A DNA stretch of 64,000 nt from Trileptium ribeirensis. Lineage: Eukaryota; Nematoda; Enoplea; Enoplida; Thoracostomopsidae. Below are positions 24,770-38,654 of this stretch, piece after piece. The stretch spans positions 39,389-103,388 of the forward strand of contig JASANE010012807.1 in the NCBI GenBank assembly GCA_030248225.1, read 5' to 3'. Under the pieces are notes generated by a model. It had not been told where the DNA came from. It searched no databases and worked only from the letters and a program-made list of their open reading frames with translations. Within the stretch, counting starts at the first letter, position 1. Every line of letters starts with the position of its first letter. Position numbers and translations under genes: made by a program.

Positions 24770-27700
24770 TGGTAGTCCGGTCAGCGAACGATGTAAGGCC
24801 GATGGACAGGTCGCGCCAAATCGGGATGAAGTTTAAGTTCTTGAAGTTCGATGATGAAAGATCTGAAATACTTGCCCTGCATTTCACGGGCGACAATAAT
24901 TTTTTAGACTTGGAAATACATAAAAATTTCATGTTTGATCCTCATGACAACAATTATTTTCGATGATCAGAATCTTTGAGAGTGAAATCAAACACCAAAA
25001 TTTTGACCTCTGGGCCTCAAATCAAATGAAAATTGCATAGGTGTTGCTAACAGGTGATCTGTCTTGGAAGTCCGCGCCTCTTTCCTGCGAGCTTTATCGA
25101 CTGCTGTTTATTCGCCTAAATCAAGTATGATGTTAGTTTTATTGACTACACTAGTTTCTCGTAAAGTCAGTGATACATTGTTATTTCTAGCTTATTCCTG
25201 GATTTAACGTAGGAATGGTGTATCATGCGGACATCGAGATTGCACTGTTGTATCATGATGTATATACGCTGAAATTATATATCTAACTTTGCGGACGCAG
25301 CACATACTCAATGTGGATTGCCCAGACATTAGCTCAGGTAGGTGTACTGTAATGTTTGATCTGTACCGACTTACATTTGCCACTTTATGTTAATATGTTT
25401 GTGCGGCTATTGAGTTCAGTGTGTGGTTTGCATCCGCACTGCAAATATGCGGCATGATATATGTGTGGTTACAAAGATAGTTAAAATTGCAGTTGAAACT
25501 GAATGCCTGTGAATTTTTCGCATTATATAACGGGTCGATTATGCGTGAGTTCGAGTGTGGACACCATGATTTGTATTTTTTCAAAATCACAAATGTGCTA
25601 CACAATTGCCGTTCATAGATCTGCACTTACAGTTTAACAAATGCGAGCAGTCGTCTTTGTGATGTATGCATAGGATGATGGGATATATATTATATATGAG
25701 CCTGCGAGTTTTACCAGTTTCGCATGTGTGTTTATGCTCCAATTCACAGTCGGTCATGCTGAATCTCAAGATGTGTGTACCCCTACAACTTGTTGCTGCT
25801 TTTTATTAATATTTTTTCATAGATACATTCAATTTTGTCGCTACTGGACTCTTCTATATTGAAAGTAACATTGTCTGGAATAATCCCAGTGTTCCGTTTA
25901 CTTGCACACTGTACTGCACTTTCTTTGCTACCACAGGATGTTTCAACGTGTTATGCTGGCCTGTTACTAATGATCATTTTCCAGGATGCATTTCTTGAAT
26001 ATATATACTTGACTTATTCCACTTTCCATTTCCTATCTCAAAAATTTCTTTTACCTGTATATGTTTTTCACCTTTTTCACCTTTCACCTTTTTTGTGCTG
26101 ATATCGATACAAAAATTGGAAATTTGCTATTTCCCTTCATCTTTAGAAAATGGAAAATTGGAAAATGGGAAACTTGCAGTTTCCCAATATGGAAACTTAC
26201 TTAAATGTCTCTCCTTTGTCATTTGCTAGGTCCACCGCTTCCCAAATTTCGAAAAATAGGAAATTTTTTAATATGGAAGATTCCCCATTTCCTGACATTT
26301 CGGAAAGAGCTGAAACATCCGCCATTAATTTAAGGAGAAACTCAAGACTAAGACCGCTATTTAATTGGCTAATTTGATGACCTGGTTAGTTGATCAGTTG
26401 ACGTAGGTTTGTTTGAGTCGAGGGACCGGTTGTCCGGCCCTAGTGATGTACTGCTACTCACATGTCGTGTAGGACAAAGATGCTGTTATAACCGCCCATA
26501 CTGCTTGCATTCACGGCAAAGATGTATGGGTATCGGTAGTCAGCCGTAGCATCCGCAGCATTCTAAGCTGTCAGCATGTATGTGACAATCAATACAGTGG
26601 TACCTAGTATTGTCGGCTGTGATTTCAGGAACGTCGGTAACGGAGGAATATTTCCACACCGACCCGGAAGAGAATGAATCATTTTATAGCTAAGAGTAAG
26701 CATATTTATTAATAGTTTAATATTCCTCTTATTCAACCAGCTTTGGAATCTGGTGTAGCGCATCAGCATACAATCATCTTTTCTCTTTAATCAGAATATA
26801 AAATCGTCACATTTCGCAGAAATGCAGCGTAGAACTGCGGCACAAGGAAAGATGGCGTAAGCAGTTAGATTAATTTGGAAAATTATCACACTTGCAGAAT
26901 AGAAATCCTTCAGGCCTTAATAGCGTCCATGCACACAGCATGGGCTTATTTATGTTGAAGAGCTGTTAAATTAAAAATTCAGACCTACTAGCTAACCGTC
27001 ACGCATAAAAAGAGTATATAAATCTAATAATGTCGGCTAGTTTGGGTTGACAGTTGCTTTGATCGGATCGCACAAGACAAACCTTGACCCGAGTGCCATC
27101 TTTAATACACTTACCCGAACTAGGCCACAGGGAGACGAGGAGAGGAGGGATATGTATCGACAAAAGTGTGGGAGATATTGAATTGGCTGGTCCGTAGCTA
27201 GAAGTAACTAGCATCTCCCGTGCGAGGGTTAAATCGAGCGAGCGTGATTTTACTTTATGGGTATTCCTAAGACGCAAAAGCTCATTCCTAAATAAAAACA
27301 TTACCGTATGTTCGAAGGGGACAGAACGAAGGGCGTGCTCTATATCTTGGTTCCTGGCAGGATTTGATAACTGCTCCTGTCCACGCTCCCAGGGTGTCAG
27401 GAAATAGAGAAAGTTCGCATGGATAAAAATTTCGGTGTATCACACAACTTATATTTTACGTGACAATGTATTTTGATAAAATTTGTTTTCATGATGAATC
27501 CATCTTTTCCTTCATACCTTCCGGGTGCTATCAAATTTATATTACGTCGTTGGCATGTTTTGATTAATTCTCATTTTGAGCCAGTATATTTTTTAATACA
27601 AATTCGTAAATTACTCCTACAGTATCTATTGCTCGGAATGGGATTAGAAAACAAAAACAGTTTTCCTTTCTGTATACGAATATAGTCTTGCATATATGCA

Positions 27701-29730
27701 CTTGGTACCGGTATCAAGGGGTTTCCACGGGACCGGGCCTTCCCCTTCCTTTTTAGCAAAGTGCTGTCCTTTTAAATCTTAGGGACTCTAAACACTTCGA
27801 CAGTTCGAAGCAAAAAATCGCATGCAAAAATGCAAAAATTTGTTCATATAATTTAAGTCATGCTATAATGGACTCATAAGAATTATGGAACCGGCGTTGT
27901 ATATAGTTATATTCGTGTATATATATATAACTCACTTTTAAACGGTAAATTGTTGCATGGTTTCAGCTTTAATCCTCACAAGGCATGTGTCGTTACAGGT
28001 AACATATATTATTAATGCAAGGGAGTACGGATATTGAAAAATAAGGGCCCGACGTTAGCACAAAAATCACTCTATCGTACCGTGCAAAATTTAAACAGTG
28101 TAGCGGAATACAATGTAACAGCCTGAGGTCTTTTGAAATTTTTAAAATAGGTCGAAAATCAACCTCAAAATTACGATTACCATTGCAGAAACGGCCGGGT
28201 ATTGGTGGAGCGTGATCTGTGTGCTTTATTCGATGCGTCTATTGTTTTTGCGCGTATAAACCAAGATTAATTATGTTCAGTTTTAATATATACTTCATTG
28301 TGTCATCATGCTCCACCGCCCTTTCTGAATTATGTGGGCCGATTTCGTACGTTAGAGCACTCCGGGCAACTAAATCAACCGTATCCGGCTAGTCCTATAC
28401 TCACCTAATCCACGTGTAGTAATAATGTGGAACAATCATGAATGAATATAAATATTTCACTGAAGCGTACGGAACCAAAGTTATTATATATATATATATA
28501 TGTATATTAACAATTGCGTATTTGGTATTCAGTGTTGAAAATATACGCGCGCGTGGACGGGTTGGAAGCAACGGTTGAATAACGGTCATTAATTCAAATC
28601 CGTACTTTAAAATCTGAAAAAGTAACAAATAAATTTTGCAGAGAACACGTAGGCTGGTGTCACGAGGAGAAATATTTGGCGGGCTCACGTGTCGGCACCG
28701 TCATTCGGGGCCCGATACTCTTGAGCAAGTAGTAATAAGTCATTCGGTCATATATATAAAGTTTATTGTTAAATACCGTGTTATACTTTGATGTATTTAT
28801 TTTCTTGATTTCAAATACGCGAAACAAGTAAGTATCTGCGGTGTTCTATTGCATAAAGCAGCGATAATCAGTGGTGACAGGAACATCGAAGAATCCAGAA
28901 AAATAAAATGATTGAGGAAATAGACTGACCTAATCGTATTCTTTTTACCTACCACAAAGGTTATTGCCTGATGACAAAAACAATGAAAAAGGGCGACGGC
29001 ATCGACTGCATTAGCCCTGGCCTGAATTATGAACATCGGTGTGCATGGGCGTGCGTGTTCGAGCTTTCTAGGGTTCGATGGTGCGCAGTATAAATCCGTT
29101 TTGGTATGGCTGACGTTTCTTGTAGCATCGCCCTCGCAGATGCTACCGGCACACCCAAATGGTTACGACGGCCCTTTTTGCGTGAGCGAATGCATAGATT
29201 GAGCAGCATACTGCGGCGTTCATCCGTAGTGTCTCAAAATGCTCCAGCCAATTGCAGATCAAAAGAAGGCCACACTAGTTAGAAAGTTCATGCCGCCAAA
29301 GAAAACAAATAAATAAAGAGGTAGGTTCAAAACCTGCCTGCTCTAACACCGGAACAAGTGCCTCACCTATTTCATACGTAGTATTACCGGAACGGGTGTG
29401 GACAACATAGGCGAACAGGCGTTCTAAACTTAAGGGTTATCGCCACCAGTGCTGGTATGCCAGTTAGAGCCAGCGACATACGCGAGCGAGCCAAAACATC
29501 AAACTTATCGGCGTTGGAGCTTTTTGAAAGTAAGCTTATTAGCATTGAAAAGTTGAATACTAACCTTACCAGTGTTGGAAACATCGGCTAATGCTCAGCG
29601 TCTCTCTAACTGAAATAAAAGTATCACCCCCACCAGTATTTGAAAAGAAGCCGATGATGTGCATTTTTCTCCCGCTAGCACAAAATATCATTCCTATCAT
29701 TGTCAGTCTCCGATTAAGTATTATGCTACA
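24770..29730. other. Intergenic stretch without recognised genes
   Basis: About 5 kb, mostly AT-rich. A short repeat of GGAAAATGGGAAA/TTTCCCAATATGG type occurs at 26140-26290, and TA runs at 27900-27930 and 28486-28502. Minus-strand frames at 26999-27301 and 27571-27759 encode nothing I recognise. At 29400-29640 a loosely repeated ACCAGTGTTGGAA/ACCAGTATTTGAA motif precedes the LTR-like repeat. Confidence 0.45.
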
Positions 29731-29734
29731 CCGG

Positions 29735-29945
29735 GGTCAAAATGCGCATGGGTGCTCCAAGGTCAAAATTACAAAGTTTGCTGGAACTCAAACTACGCAT
29801 ATATACCATACGGACTCAAATCTCCAGGTATTGAAAAACCCATATTCGGGGCGTAAGAAAATGAGGGAAAGGCGGGTCAGTCTTACGTCCCGTGAGCAGG
29901 CTTAAGGCATTACCCAACCTCTGGGGGCCATCATGGTGTCAATGA
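29735..29945 (+). repeat. LTR-like direct repeat, left copy
   Basis: About 210 bp repeated in the same sense at 38437-38650. Identity is roughly 75-80 % overall and about 90 % over the core (GACTCAAATCTCCAGGTATT and the next ~55 bp). A gag-like pseudogene begins about 1.4 kb downstream. This is the expected position of a 5' LTR, but LTR ends and target duplication were not found, so the role is inferred. Confidence 0.55.
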
Positions 29946-31318
29946 CCTGTATTAGGATTAGGGTTTCTGTGACTATGGGACCTATCGCAAAAGAGGGTGA
30001 CAAATTGGTTATTATTGAGGGAAGGGATTGCAGCTATAATGAAAAGCTTTAAAGCCACCTGGACAAAATTTAATGAACTTTCGTATATCTAAAACAGTTT
30101 CAGTGGCCCTCACTCTGTGTAACGAGGCTAATTTGTCGATGTCTGCAAGCACATATAGAAACTGAATGTGATAAGCTCATGCTTTTAGGGACACATCATC
30201 GTTCCGGTGTGTTTGACGTTTGTTCGTCGAGTCTATGATATCGATATGAGTCGAGGGTAGTTTCGTGTGATGTAAGGAAACACTTTGGGAATCGTAGGAA
30301 TAATGCGTCGTGTCCGTTGGATCTTGAGAGTTGTGCATGAAGTGCGGAAGTGTAAGTGAAAATTGACTGATCAAACAGATTGTCTTAGACATTCACCAAC
30401 TCGGCGGGGTGTTTTAGTCTGCGTTGACTCTTTGCATGTACCGGCTCGAATGGTCACTATTTCAGACCTCTTCCTACGATTCTGGATTGATCGCATACTA
30501 TTCACTACTCATACTATTATTATATATCTGTAGAGAGTATCTTTTGCGCGGGGTCGAGAATAATTATCAACGGTTACGGGAAGATCGATAATATTTCGAC
30601 CATGAAATCTAATCGCCATAATTTACATAATTTATTATAATTCATGTATTTGATTACCTTATTGTGAAGTGGTAAATTTGTTTCTGTGTTAGTTTCTATT
30701 ATTTAATGACTCGTGATTATTTTGAACCACAGTGATCTGTAATTTTGTAGTAAGTCGCACGTATCTCTGACTCCAGTCTCGCTGGGATTTTTTGTTTGAT
30801 GCCATATATTTGGCATGTGGTTTTGGGACCATAATAGACTTTGGGCCGCGATACTGAGGGTATAACGGGTGAGAGTTTCGTTATTGCTTGTTAGAGGTGA
30901 ATTAGATCGAGCTAAACGCACAACGGAGGTAAACGGGTGATCGATGCCGCCTTGTTTATTCAACGATAATTTCAAAAACCTGAAAGCTATCTAGAAATCA
31001 TTTATAACCTTTTTGATCAATTTAGGATGTAATAAAGCGTTAATATTCGGCGTTAGTGTCTAATAGAAGATCAGTGAAATTGATTAAGCGAAAGGAAAAA
31101 TTTACACCAGCAGTCGAACACTTAAGAAGTGAGCGCATGCGGTAGTGGGTCAGCATTTCGGTGAACTCGAAGCGTACTTGACATCAGAATTCTGCCAATA
31201 AAGTAAACACATATATGGCGAATTATAAATTTACCATCCGTGTCTGGTTCAGGCTTTGGAATACGGAAGCGCTACAGCTCGAAACAATTAAGAATTGTCA
31301 TTAAACTCGGAATTAGAT
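29946..31318. other. Stretch between LTR-like repeat and gag-like region
   Basis: About 1.4 kb with no recognised coding sequence. It would be leader sequence if the flanking repeats are LTRs. Minus-strand frames at 30177-30392 and 30703-30975 carry no known motif. Confidence 0.4.
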
Positions 31319-33300
31319 ATGTCAGTACCAGTGAGCGTAAGTCGAGCACCGTTAGGTACTACGTCAGGAAATAATGCAGTAGGAAGTGGAAACGCCACTA
31401 CAGCTGGTAGTGCAAACGGCCCGGGTTCCACCGTATCGGAAGACCCGTAGGTAGCAATCCTACAACAGATAATGCAAAGAAATTTAACGTATAATACAAG
31501 TGGTGGACATCCCCACCATTTTGGGAGCGGACGGACAGTATTTTTAAACCTGGCTAGATACATAAGATAACTTGAAGGAGGCGAATGGATGGACGCTTGA
31601 ACAAAAGCTAACCTTCTTCCGACAATGTTGATGGGTTAGGCGCTCAAACTATGGGAGAGTTCCCCCGAAACAGACGTAGAAAGCTTTCTAGTAGAACATG
31701 GGATCCATGTACTCATCATCAGAGTGTGACGAGGACACGTTGATTTCACTGCGCATGTGTTTACAGGGAGACCAGGATGCAGTAGCCTTGTACGGTTTAG
31801 ATCTCCAGAATTTAGCAGATAAAACGTCTTATGAGGTTGAACTTAAGCAGCTTAATCCCTTCTGCATTTGTTTTACGACAGGAGCTGAGCACAGAGCTAA
31901 AAATCTAGCGTAATAAGGAAGATATACACGTCTTTCAAGCATATGATGGAAAAACTCAAATACCGAGAAGATGCCATTGTGGCGTATTAGAAGAACGTAG
32001 TCGGAGTACCTGCTCGCAAGGCCGGTGGATTTAAAACGGTGAACTATATGTCTCAGACTGGTGACAACAATTAGCTAGTAACCAAATACGTGAGGCGTTA
32101 GACTAGAGTAAGCGCAATGTAGCCGGAGCGAAAATACCATGTTAATTGACTTGCCAGAGAAGAGCACCAAACAATACCAAATAAATGCGATGACACATAA
32201 TAATGGAGGGCAACCGATCGGTGCAACCGCTTTACCTTCCATCGCAACCGCTACGGTACCCATCGGAAAGCAGGGTTTCCGATGTACCATACTAGGATAT
32301 ATCGCACGAGAATGTCTGTACTACCAAGTGGATGTATATGACCCATTCCTAGGCGAACACGCCTGGTTAGCTGTCCGAGCACCGCCTACCCACGTCACAA
32401 CGCATTGATGCAAGTAGCTGGTGGGTACTCTGAGACACTGCCGCACAGCAGCGGTTTCGGATGATCGAAAATAACAGGCGACGGGGGTGACGAATTGAAT
32501 AACGCGCCGGAACAGCAGCGATATCCTAGCAATAGACAACAAGGCTACTATCGACTCGAGCCTTCTACTAATGCATATGAGAACAATTATCGTGTTGAAT
32601 AATATAACAAATCTCGTGATTGAAGTACGCATGGTTATAGTAACCGGAATATCGGCTATACTAATGGGACAGGTGGACCTGTTGGACGTTACCTTTGTCC
32701 GCCTCAACCGCTTTTAGCTAATGCGGTGCCGTTTCGACCGCGCACGGCAGCTAATAATAATTGGAACAATACAGATTCAGTTAGGGGCCGTACCTAGTAC
32801 CCGGCGCCTACAGGTACAAGTAAATGATAGCGAGAGAACAAACCGTTTTAGTGCAGGAGTAACGCTGATGACCCGAGCAGCAGAACCTGAGCTCGCACAT
32901 CGATTCGATGTTATCCGTCATGAGAGGTCGATGTTAGAAACCCGCGCTGGAGCAAATCTAGGTGCTTGTCCAGCACAGGTAAATACGATTGACACTGATG
33001 AAGGTGTAGCGTACGGTCCCGAAGGTCCAACCTATGAAAACGAACATAGATACATAGAAAATAGCGAATCGGAACCAGCATGTCACCAAGTAAACAAGTA
33101 AGTATTTACCGCAAGTAACGCCACACGCGATCGTTTCGTGGCCTGGCAGTGAAAAGATCAAAATATTAGCAGAGGAAATAACAGGGGATATACGACCAGG
33201 GCGTTATAGGCATCAGCAAGATTTAAACGATACGCGGCTCTCGGCTTTTTTGTTTCCGGCGCTTGGTGCAAAGGGCATGACCCGCGACCTTGTGAGTGAT
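31319..33300 (+). pseudogene. Gag-like retroelement protein, decayed
   Basis: Plus-strand reading in shifting frames gives a retrotransposon capsid-like pattern. A Ser/Gly/Thr-rich start (ATG 31319) is followed by LARYIR, W.DA.TKANLLPTMLMG and ALKLWES (about 31540-31660). Then in another frame come LQGDQDAVALYGLDLQNLAD and PFCICFTTGAEHRAKNL (31755-31910), the usual order of gag helices. A possible ruined zinc knuckle lies at 32283-32314 (C, GYIAREC), followed by an Asn/Tyr/Pro-rich stretch as in many gag tails. In-frame stops in the first piece are TAG 31448, TAA 31568, TGA 31598 and TAG 31637. In the piece from 31943 they are TAG at 31988, 32072, 32099 and 32120. The element cannot make this protein. 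Clade unknown. Confidence 0.55.
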
Positions 33301-36300
33301 GGTTGGCTAACCGATGTATGTTAGAATCTCCAAAATGAACCAGAAAATACTACTGGAAAACGAAGTGAAATGGAAGTAGGGAAAGGAGAGAGTGAGAGCA
33401 AGAGTTCTAGAATTTATGGAATCTAATGAACATGGCAACCAAATATGGAGGATCCCGTTCTGACTACGGGAGCCGGTTAATAGTAATGACCCTAGTACCG
33501 GAACGAGGATCTTGTTTATTTAATCTAATTATTCGGTGGAGGATTATGAAATGATGGAATACTGCGCGGAACCAAATGTATCGGAAACGGAACTTAATGA
33601 AATAATGGATAAACTTAACCTAAGAGAGATCCCGTTTGAATTTCGGGCCCGATTAATAGGGATCTCGTGTTCAGCAATGGCTCTAATGCTGACACGGTTA
33701 AACCTGGTGAACCCGCGAAGTTTTTTCAAGCCAAGGTTCTGGTTGAGGGCGATGGAGACATGTGTCCAAGTCTTATTCTAAATTGTAGTGTGTCAGTGAG
33801 TGTGACTGCCTGTATATTGCTGATAATATAAATAGTAATAGTGCGGAACCAGAAGATAGCGGAAATGAGCAGTGAACTTGCGGAAGTTGCGAAGCTATTG
33901 GACCAAGCGAAACTTGTGGATGTTGAAGTTGAATCAGAGGATATCGTGGAAGAGGACAGCGAACCAAGGGATATTTTAGAATGGGATAGCGATTCCGTCT
34001 AACTAATTTAACCAGAAAACTGAGCAGATGCATCTGGCCGACATAGTGACACCGAGTGTGCGCCCTGTACCTTTTCAGCCCACCGGGTAAGATTATTCGT
34101 GAACATTTGTCAGGAGTGAGGGAGACCTTTAGTATCTCAGCCGATCTGATTGTTGTAGCTCCGTTCAAAGTTCAGAAATATATGTATACCGAACTAAATT
34201 TTAAGTTGCTGTGGAAGCTCCCTCATGGGCACCGACAAGGAGTGTGAAGGACCTTTTGTGCATGAGCCAGCGAGATTGTCGTAGCTCCATTCAAAATTAC
34301 AGGTTGCGTGTAGGGCCGGGACTAAATGAATAACAGTCGATTTATCAGTATTGCTACAACGGGAACCAGTCAGGTTGAGAGCTGTAGTTCTTGTTTGTCG
34401 TTGAACAGCCAATCCAACTATCAGGTGAGTATGTGTGTGGCCGAAAGCGATCGAGTCATGGCAGGCCTGTCTAATGTGTATATGCAACCGGGAAGAGAAG
34501 TTGCTTAGCTATTTAGTGTAAATGGTCCTGGGTATCAAACAAAGCCGAGTGCCGATAAAGCTTTGGGTGAGAAGAATTATAACAGTCGAGAGAACCCAGT
34601 GTATAATATGCAACCTGACAGCGAGGTAGAACATGGCGAGACGTAAGCGCCATGATATTAAGGAGAAACAACCAGTGGTAATAAAGACAAGCTGGTAGGT
34701 TGTGGTTGTGAATCTCAGAGTGAAAGCAGCAATAGAGAACATTGGAGAAACAGTAAAAATAGCGGAACAACAGGGGAGAAGTGATTGGGAAGTGGTGGCG
34801 TGCAGTAAGTGAGAAAGAAGCTAACTTAGCTGGGATTGCATTGACCGAATAACCGGTCAATTTGACAGAAATAATTGAAGGAGCATTGCCGTGGTCTAAA
34901 GTCACTGGGGAATGAACACTTTAGCCCGAGTTAGTACAGAGCTTGTGACTCACGGCAATATCGCAGAAACACTGGCGACTAGGTACGACATAAATCAAAT
35001 GCCTTAACTATCAGACAAACAACGCCAGCTAGATGCAGAGTTAAGGCAGCTCTTGGCATTGAATACAACAAGCGATGGAGTAGAGCCCTTAACCATGCAG
35101 TGAACACCCTAGTGCGAATGGATAGTGTTGCTAGGACCGGATTCGGAAATTGTGTCCACTGACACTTCCGTTGGCATTGAGACATCGTCTCGATACCATT
35201 TGAAGCCAAATAAGTTGGCATCCGGAGACGACGGATTGCCCGTAAGCACACTATTCGGGAAATCGAACACATGGCACCTACCTGAACATAGGGCGTAGAA
35301 GGAAGCTAATCTAGAGTCGTTGCAAATGTTTGTCAATGGACCGTATCTTCTGGACAGCCTAGTAAAGAAGTATGACGAATCCGGGATCAGGGCTCCCGGG
35401 ATGTCGCTGGATCACATTAAATACGCAGTCATGGCTAATGCACTTTTCAACGAAAGAGGCAGCAAGCAAAAGCGTGAGCAACTGCTGTATTTGCGACTGC
35501 TTTGATTACGCAAGCCTGCGCAGGACATTTGGCAGAGCGACTCAACCTGGGACAAGAAGGAACCTCCGAATCACAACCCTGACGCAGACATAACGTTCAT
35601 CGACGAAGAAGGACTGGAGAGCGAATTGATTGAGGCATTGAGCGACGTGAGCGAGAAGGAGCTTGACATGTCCTCGCTTGAGACGCTCGACACCGATGAC
35701 GTAGTATATCGGTTAGATTCGTCTGAGAACAATGGCTGCATTTATATAGAATAAGACACTAACATTGAAGGGATCGAAAGACTAAAACCGATCGAATCCA
35801 TATGGCCTACACAATCGCGTCGAACTTATACGCCACGGCTGCTGTGGGGTTGCTGCACAGGCTAACCAAATTGGCGAGATTGGTGATCATTATGTTAACC
35901 CTCCATCTAATTGGGCAGGCAAACGGAATCGCTACGCTTTTTTCCGACCAAGTTGTTTAGTTAAGGGCGATGATCAACCAACAAATGGGTACTTTGACTG
36001 AACCACAACCATTGGAAATCACAGCTTCCCGATATACTTTTCTGCAAATTATGCTGCGACTATGTTTAGAAGGGTTGCAACGTAGTAGACAGGTGACTGG
36101 CATGGCGTGGTGTATATACAGCCACAGTGGTAAACGATGTCTGACGAATTTTTGCTTCATATACTACCATGCCGGATCTAGAGCATTAGGTTCAACAATT
36201 AGAAGAAGATTTACGGAGCAGCTATCAAAGCGCATTAGGTACGAGTTAGTACATGGCGTTATTGCGTGAATACTGCGAAGCGAGAACACATTTTGCGACG

Positions 36301-37900
36301 AACCACGAGTAAGGGACAAACGGTTTTTCGGTGCTTTAGCAACAGCCGCAGGTGTGGAAAGTGATTTTTGGGTGTAGGTGCAGCGTTTACAAATGCAGTA
36401 CATTTGAAAGATATGAGCAAACGGGTCCTATCTACTTGAACTGGATCATCAAGGGTGATGAGGCTCCAGAGGAAACAATAATTTTGTAGAAATAGCACGT
36501 TAGTTGGTCTGTCCGCGAACCACACCGATACGTACACTATGGCATAGGAAGTCCTAATCAGAACGGTGTAACCTAAAGCTGTTGTCGCAAAGAAGAAACA
36601 TACTAGTCGTGCGACTCAGGGTTAGACGATTGATATTTCTGAAAACGAAGTTTTATGGTTGTCGCATGGAAATTATACCCAATTGTCACGAAGAGCTTCA
36701 AGTGGATTAGCGATATCAGGACCATATACATCAGGAGATATATGCTGCGCCATCACGCTTACCGCGCAAGATCACCATTGTTCCAGTCTCAACCTGCAGA
36801 ACACTTTATGGCATTACGGTGAAGGGCACCAATAGAAAAATCGTCCTAACCGGCAAAATCCCATCAGAACCAGTACGCCGTGCAAGAGCCCCTCCAACTT
36901 CAGCAGCAATGCAGACGCCAGGTTACACTCAGACGTACCGCGAAGCGAATCGAATAAGGCGAGGTCCATAGGATTAGTTACCATTACGAACTAGTGGAAC
37001 CTCACAGACCGTCTCTGAAGAAGGTGATGAAGAGAACTGCACGAAAGGAGGAGAGGATCACGAAACCGGCACCGACACGAAAACCGAAATACTCAAGACC
37101 AGTCGTCCATCGAGCGGCTCGGTAGGGCAGAACAAAACGTCAAGTGTTATCGTAGGAGCGTTAGGTGCCAGCCAAGCAGTTCCCAGTTCAAGCAATTGGC
37201 AAAGGACGGCGAGTGAGAGTAGTGAAACACCTGGACCTAGGAGGGATGTAGATCAGCCAGTTGTGTTACTTACTCCTACGCGTCGTCAAGCATATGCCCG
37301 GAGAGAAGTAAGACTCTAGCTGACCATACTACTCAAAAGAAGCAAACTACCTCTGTTGTAGAACCTTTGACTGAACAAGAGGTAACAGTCGAACAACTAG
37401 AAACGTTAGCGGAAGAAGCAGCGGAATTAGTGCAAGATGCATGCGCCACAATATTGGGGACGTCTCGAGTAGGTACAACGGGTGTAACACCAACTGCACC
37501 AACTAGGCATTTACTTCATCATCAGGCTAGGGATCGGATCTCTCGGCCACATGTTCATCAGACCAGGCTGTAATGGAGGCTATTCGGGCATAAAGACGCG
37601 TCAGTTTTCTGGGGACTAAATACACCACTGTTAGATTGCCGAAGACGTCCACCAAGCAGGCCTGCTGCGTGATAGTACCTAACTAGCATCACTACATCAA
37701 TGATTAGTCCGACACCGTCGAAACGGCAAGGACAATATGCAGGAGGGCGTCCTAGGACCGAACGAATTAGAGATACGAAGATTCTACTTTGTCATTCTAG
37801 CCATAAAAACGTCCTGCAGTATGGCAAAGACGGACACCCCGACCATCACATTACGAGGAATGGGAATCAGACGAGTCCAACCTGACTGTACATTAACAAA
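33301..37900 (+). pseudogene. Unidentified decayed coding region of the retroelement
   Basis: GC-richer plus-strand sequence with long open pieces in changing frames. Examples are 33536-33781; an acidic piece near 33860-34000; 35020-35505 with NGPYLLDSLVKKYDESG; an acidic piece at 35570-35755; 36700-36970; 36976-37313; and 37367-37573. I recognise no reverse transcriptase, protease, RNase H or integrase motif. The last pieces end in a Cys-bearing segment near 37800-37890 that might be the tail of an envelope-like protein, but this is weak. A ~125-bp local duplication around GTAGCTCCGTTCAAAGTT (34150 and 34275) is visible. Whether this is one gene or several is unknown. Confidence 0.4.
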
Positions 37901-38436
37901 ACTTAATTAGCGCGTACCTTGCAAACAATATATTAGATACAAAACCGGGAGAGGGAGGACAAAGTGGAAAGGACCTGACAACTTGAAATTTTAACAATAG
38001 GTTCATTAATATCTTCTTCATTATAGATGACTCGACTCGCCTTATAGACTTTAAAAATTTTCCAGACCAATTGTAATACGGTCACAGACGGGTTACTTAA
38101 TTGTTTTGAGGTAATCATTAATATGGTAATTTACTGTTACTCAAGTTTTTGGATGCGTTGCTCAAAACACAAATTTTATGTTCTCTTATATGTTGACGGA
38201 TGGCTGTTACGCCGAACAAGCGATCACCAGTCCGTAATAACAGGAAGCAACGGTAGCGCGCACACTTTAAGTTAACTCATGCATCTCCCGAAAATCCCAC
38301 AAAATGGAGAGAAGGATCTTTTCAAACTTCTTTCTAACGGATTTCTTACGGATTAAGGTAAAATTTTACTTTTTTAATGCGGAATACAATTCTACAAAGT
38401 CTGGGGCAAATTTCGAATACGGAATCTTACAAGCAT

Positions 38437-38650
38437 GCGTCAAAACATGCATGGGCGCTCCTAGGCCAAATCTACAAAAGTCTTCTTGGACCAAAACTAC
38501 GCATACATACCATACAGACTCAAATCTCCAGGTATTGGAGAACCCATACTCGGGGCGTAGGAAAATGAGGGAAAGACGGGTCATCCTTAATACCTGCGAG
38601 CAAGCTTAAGGGTTGACCCTTACTCGGGGGACCTTCATGCTATTGACACG
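38437..38650 (+). repeat. LTR-like direct repeat, right copy
   Basis: Partner of 29735-29945, 8.7 kb away in the same sense. Both contain CATGGG, ACTACGCATA, GACTCAAATCTCCAGGTATT, TCGGGGCGTA and AAAATGAGGGAAAG, then a GAGCA.GCTTAAGG block and a CTCGGGGG-like block. Similarity fades on both sides, so true ends are not fixed. Confidence 0.55.
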
Positions 38651-38654
38651 TGGG

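Noticed and set aside
29318..29345. tRNA-like T arm (GGTTCAAAACC)
   Set aside because: No acceptor, D or anticodon arms could be built around it.
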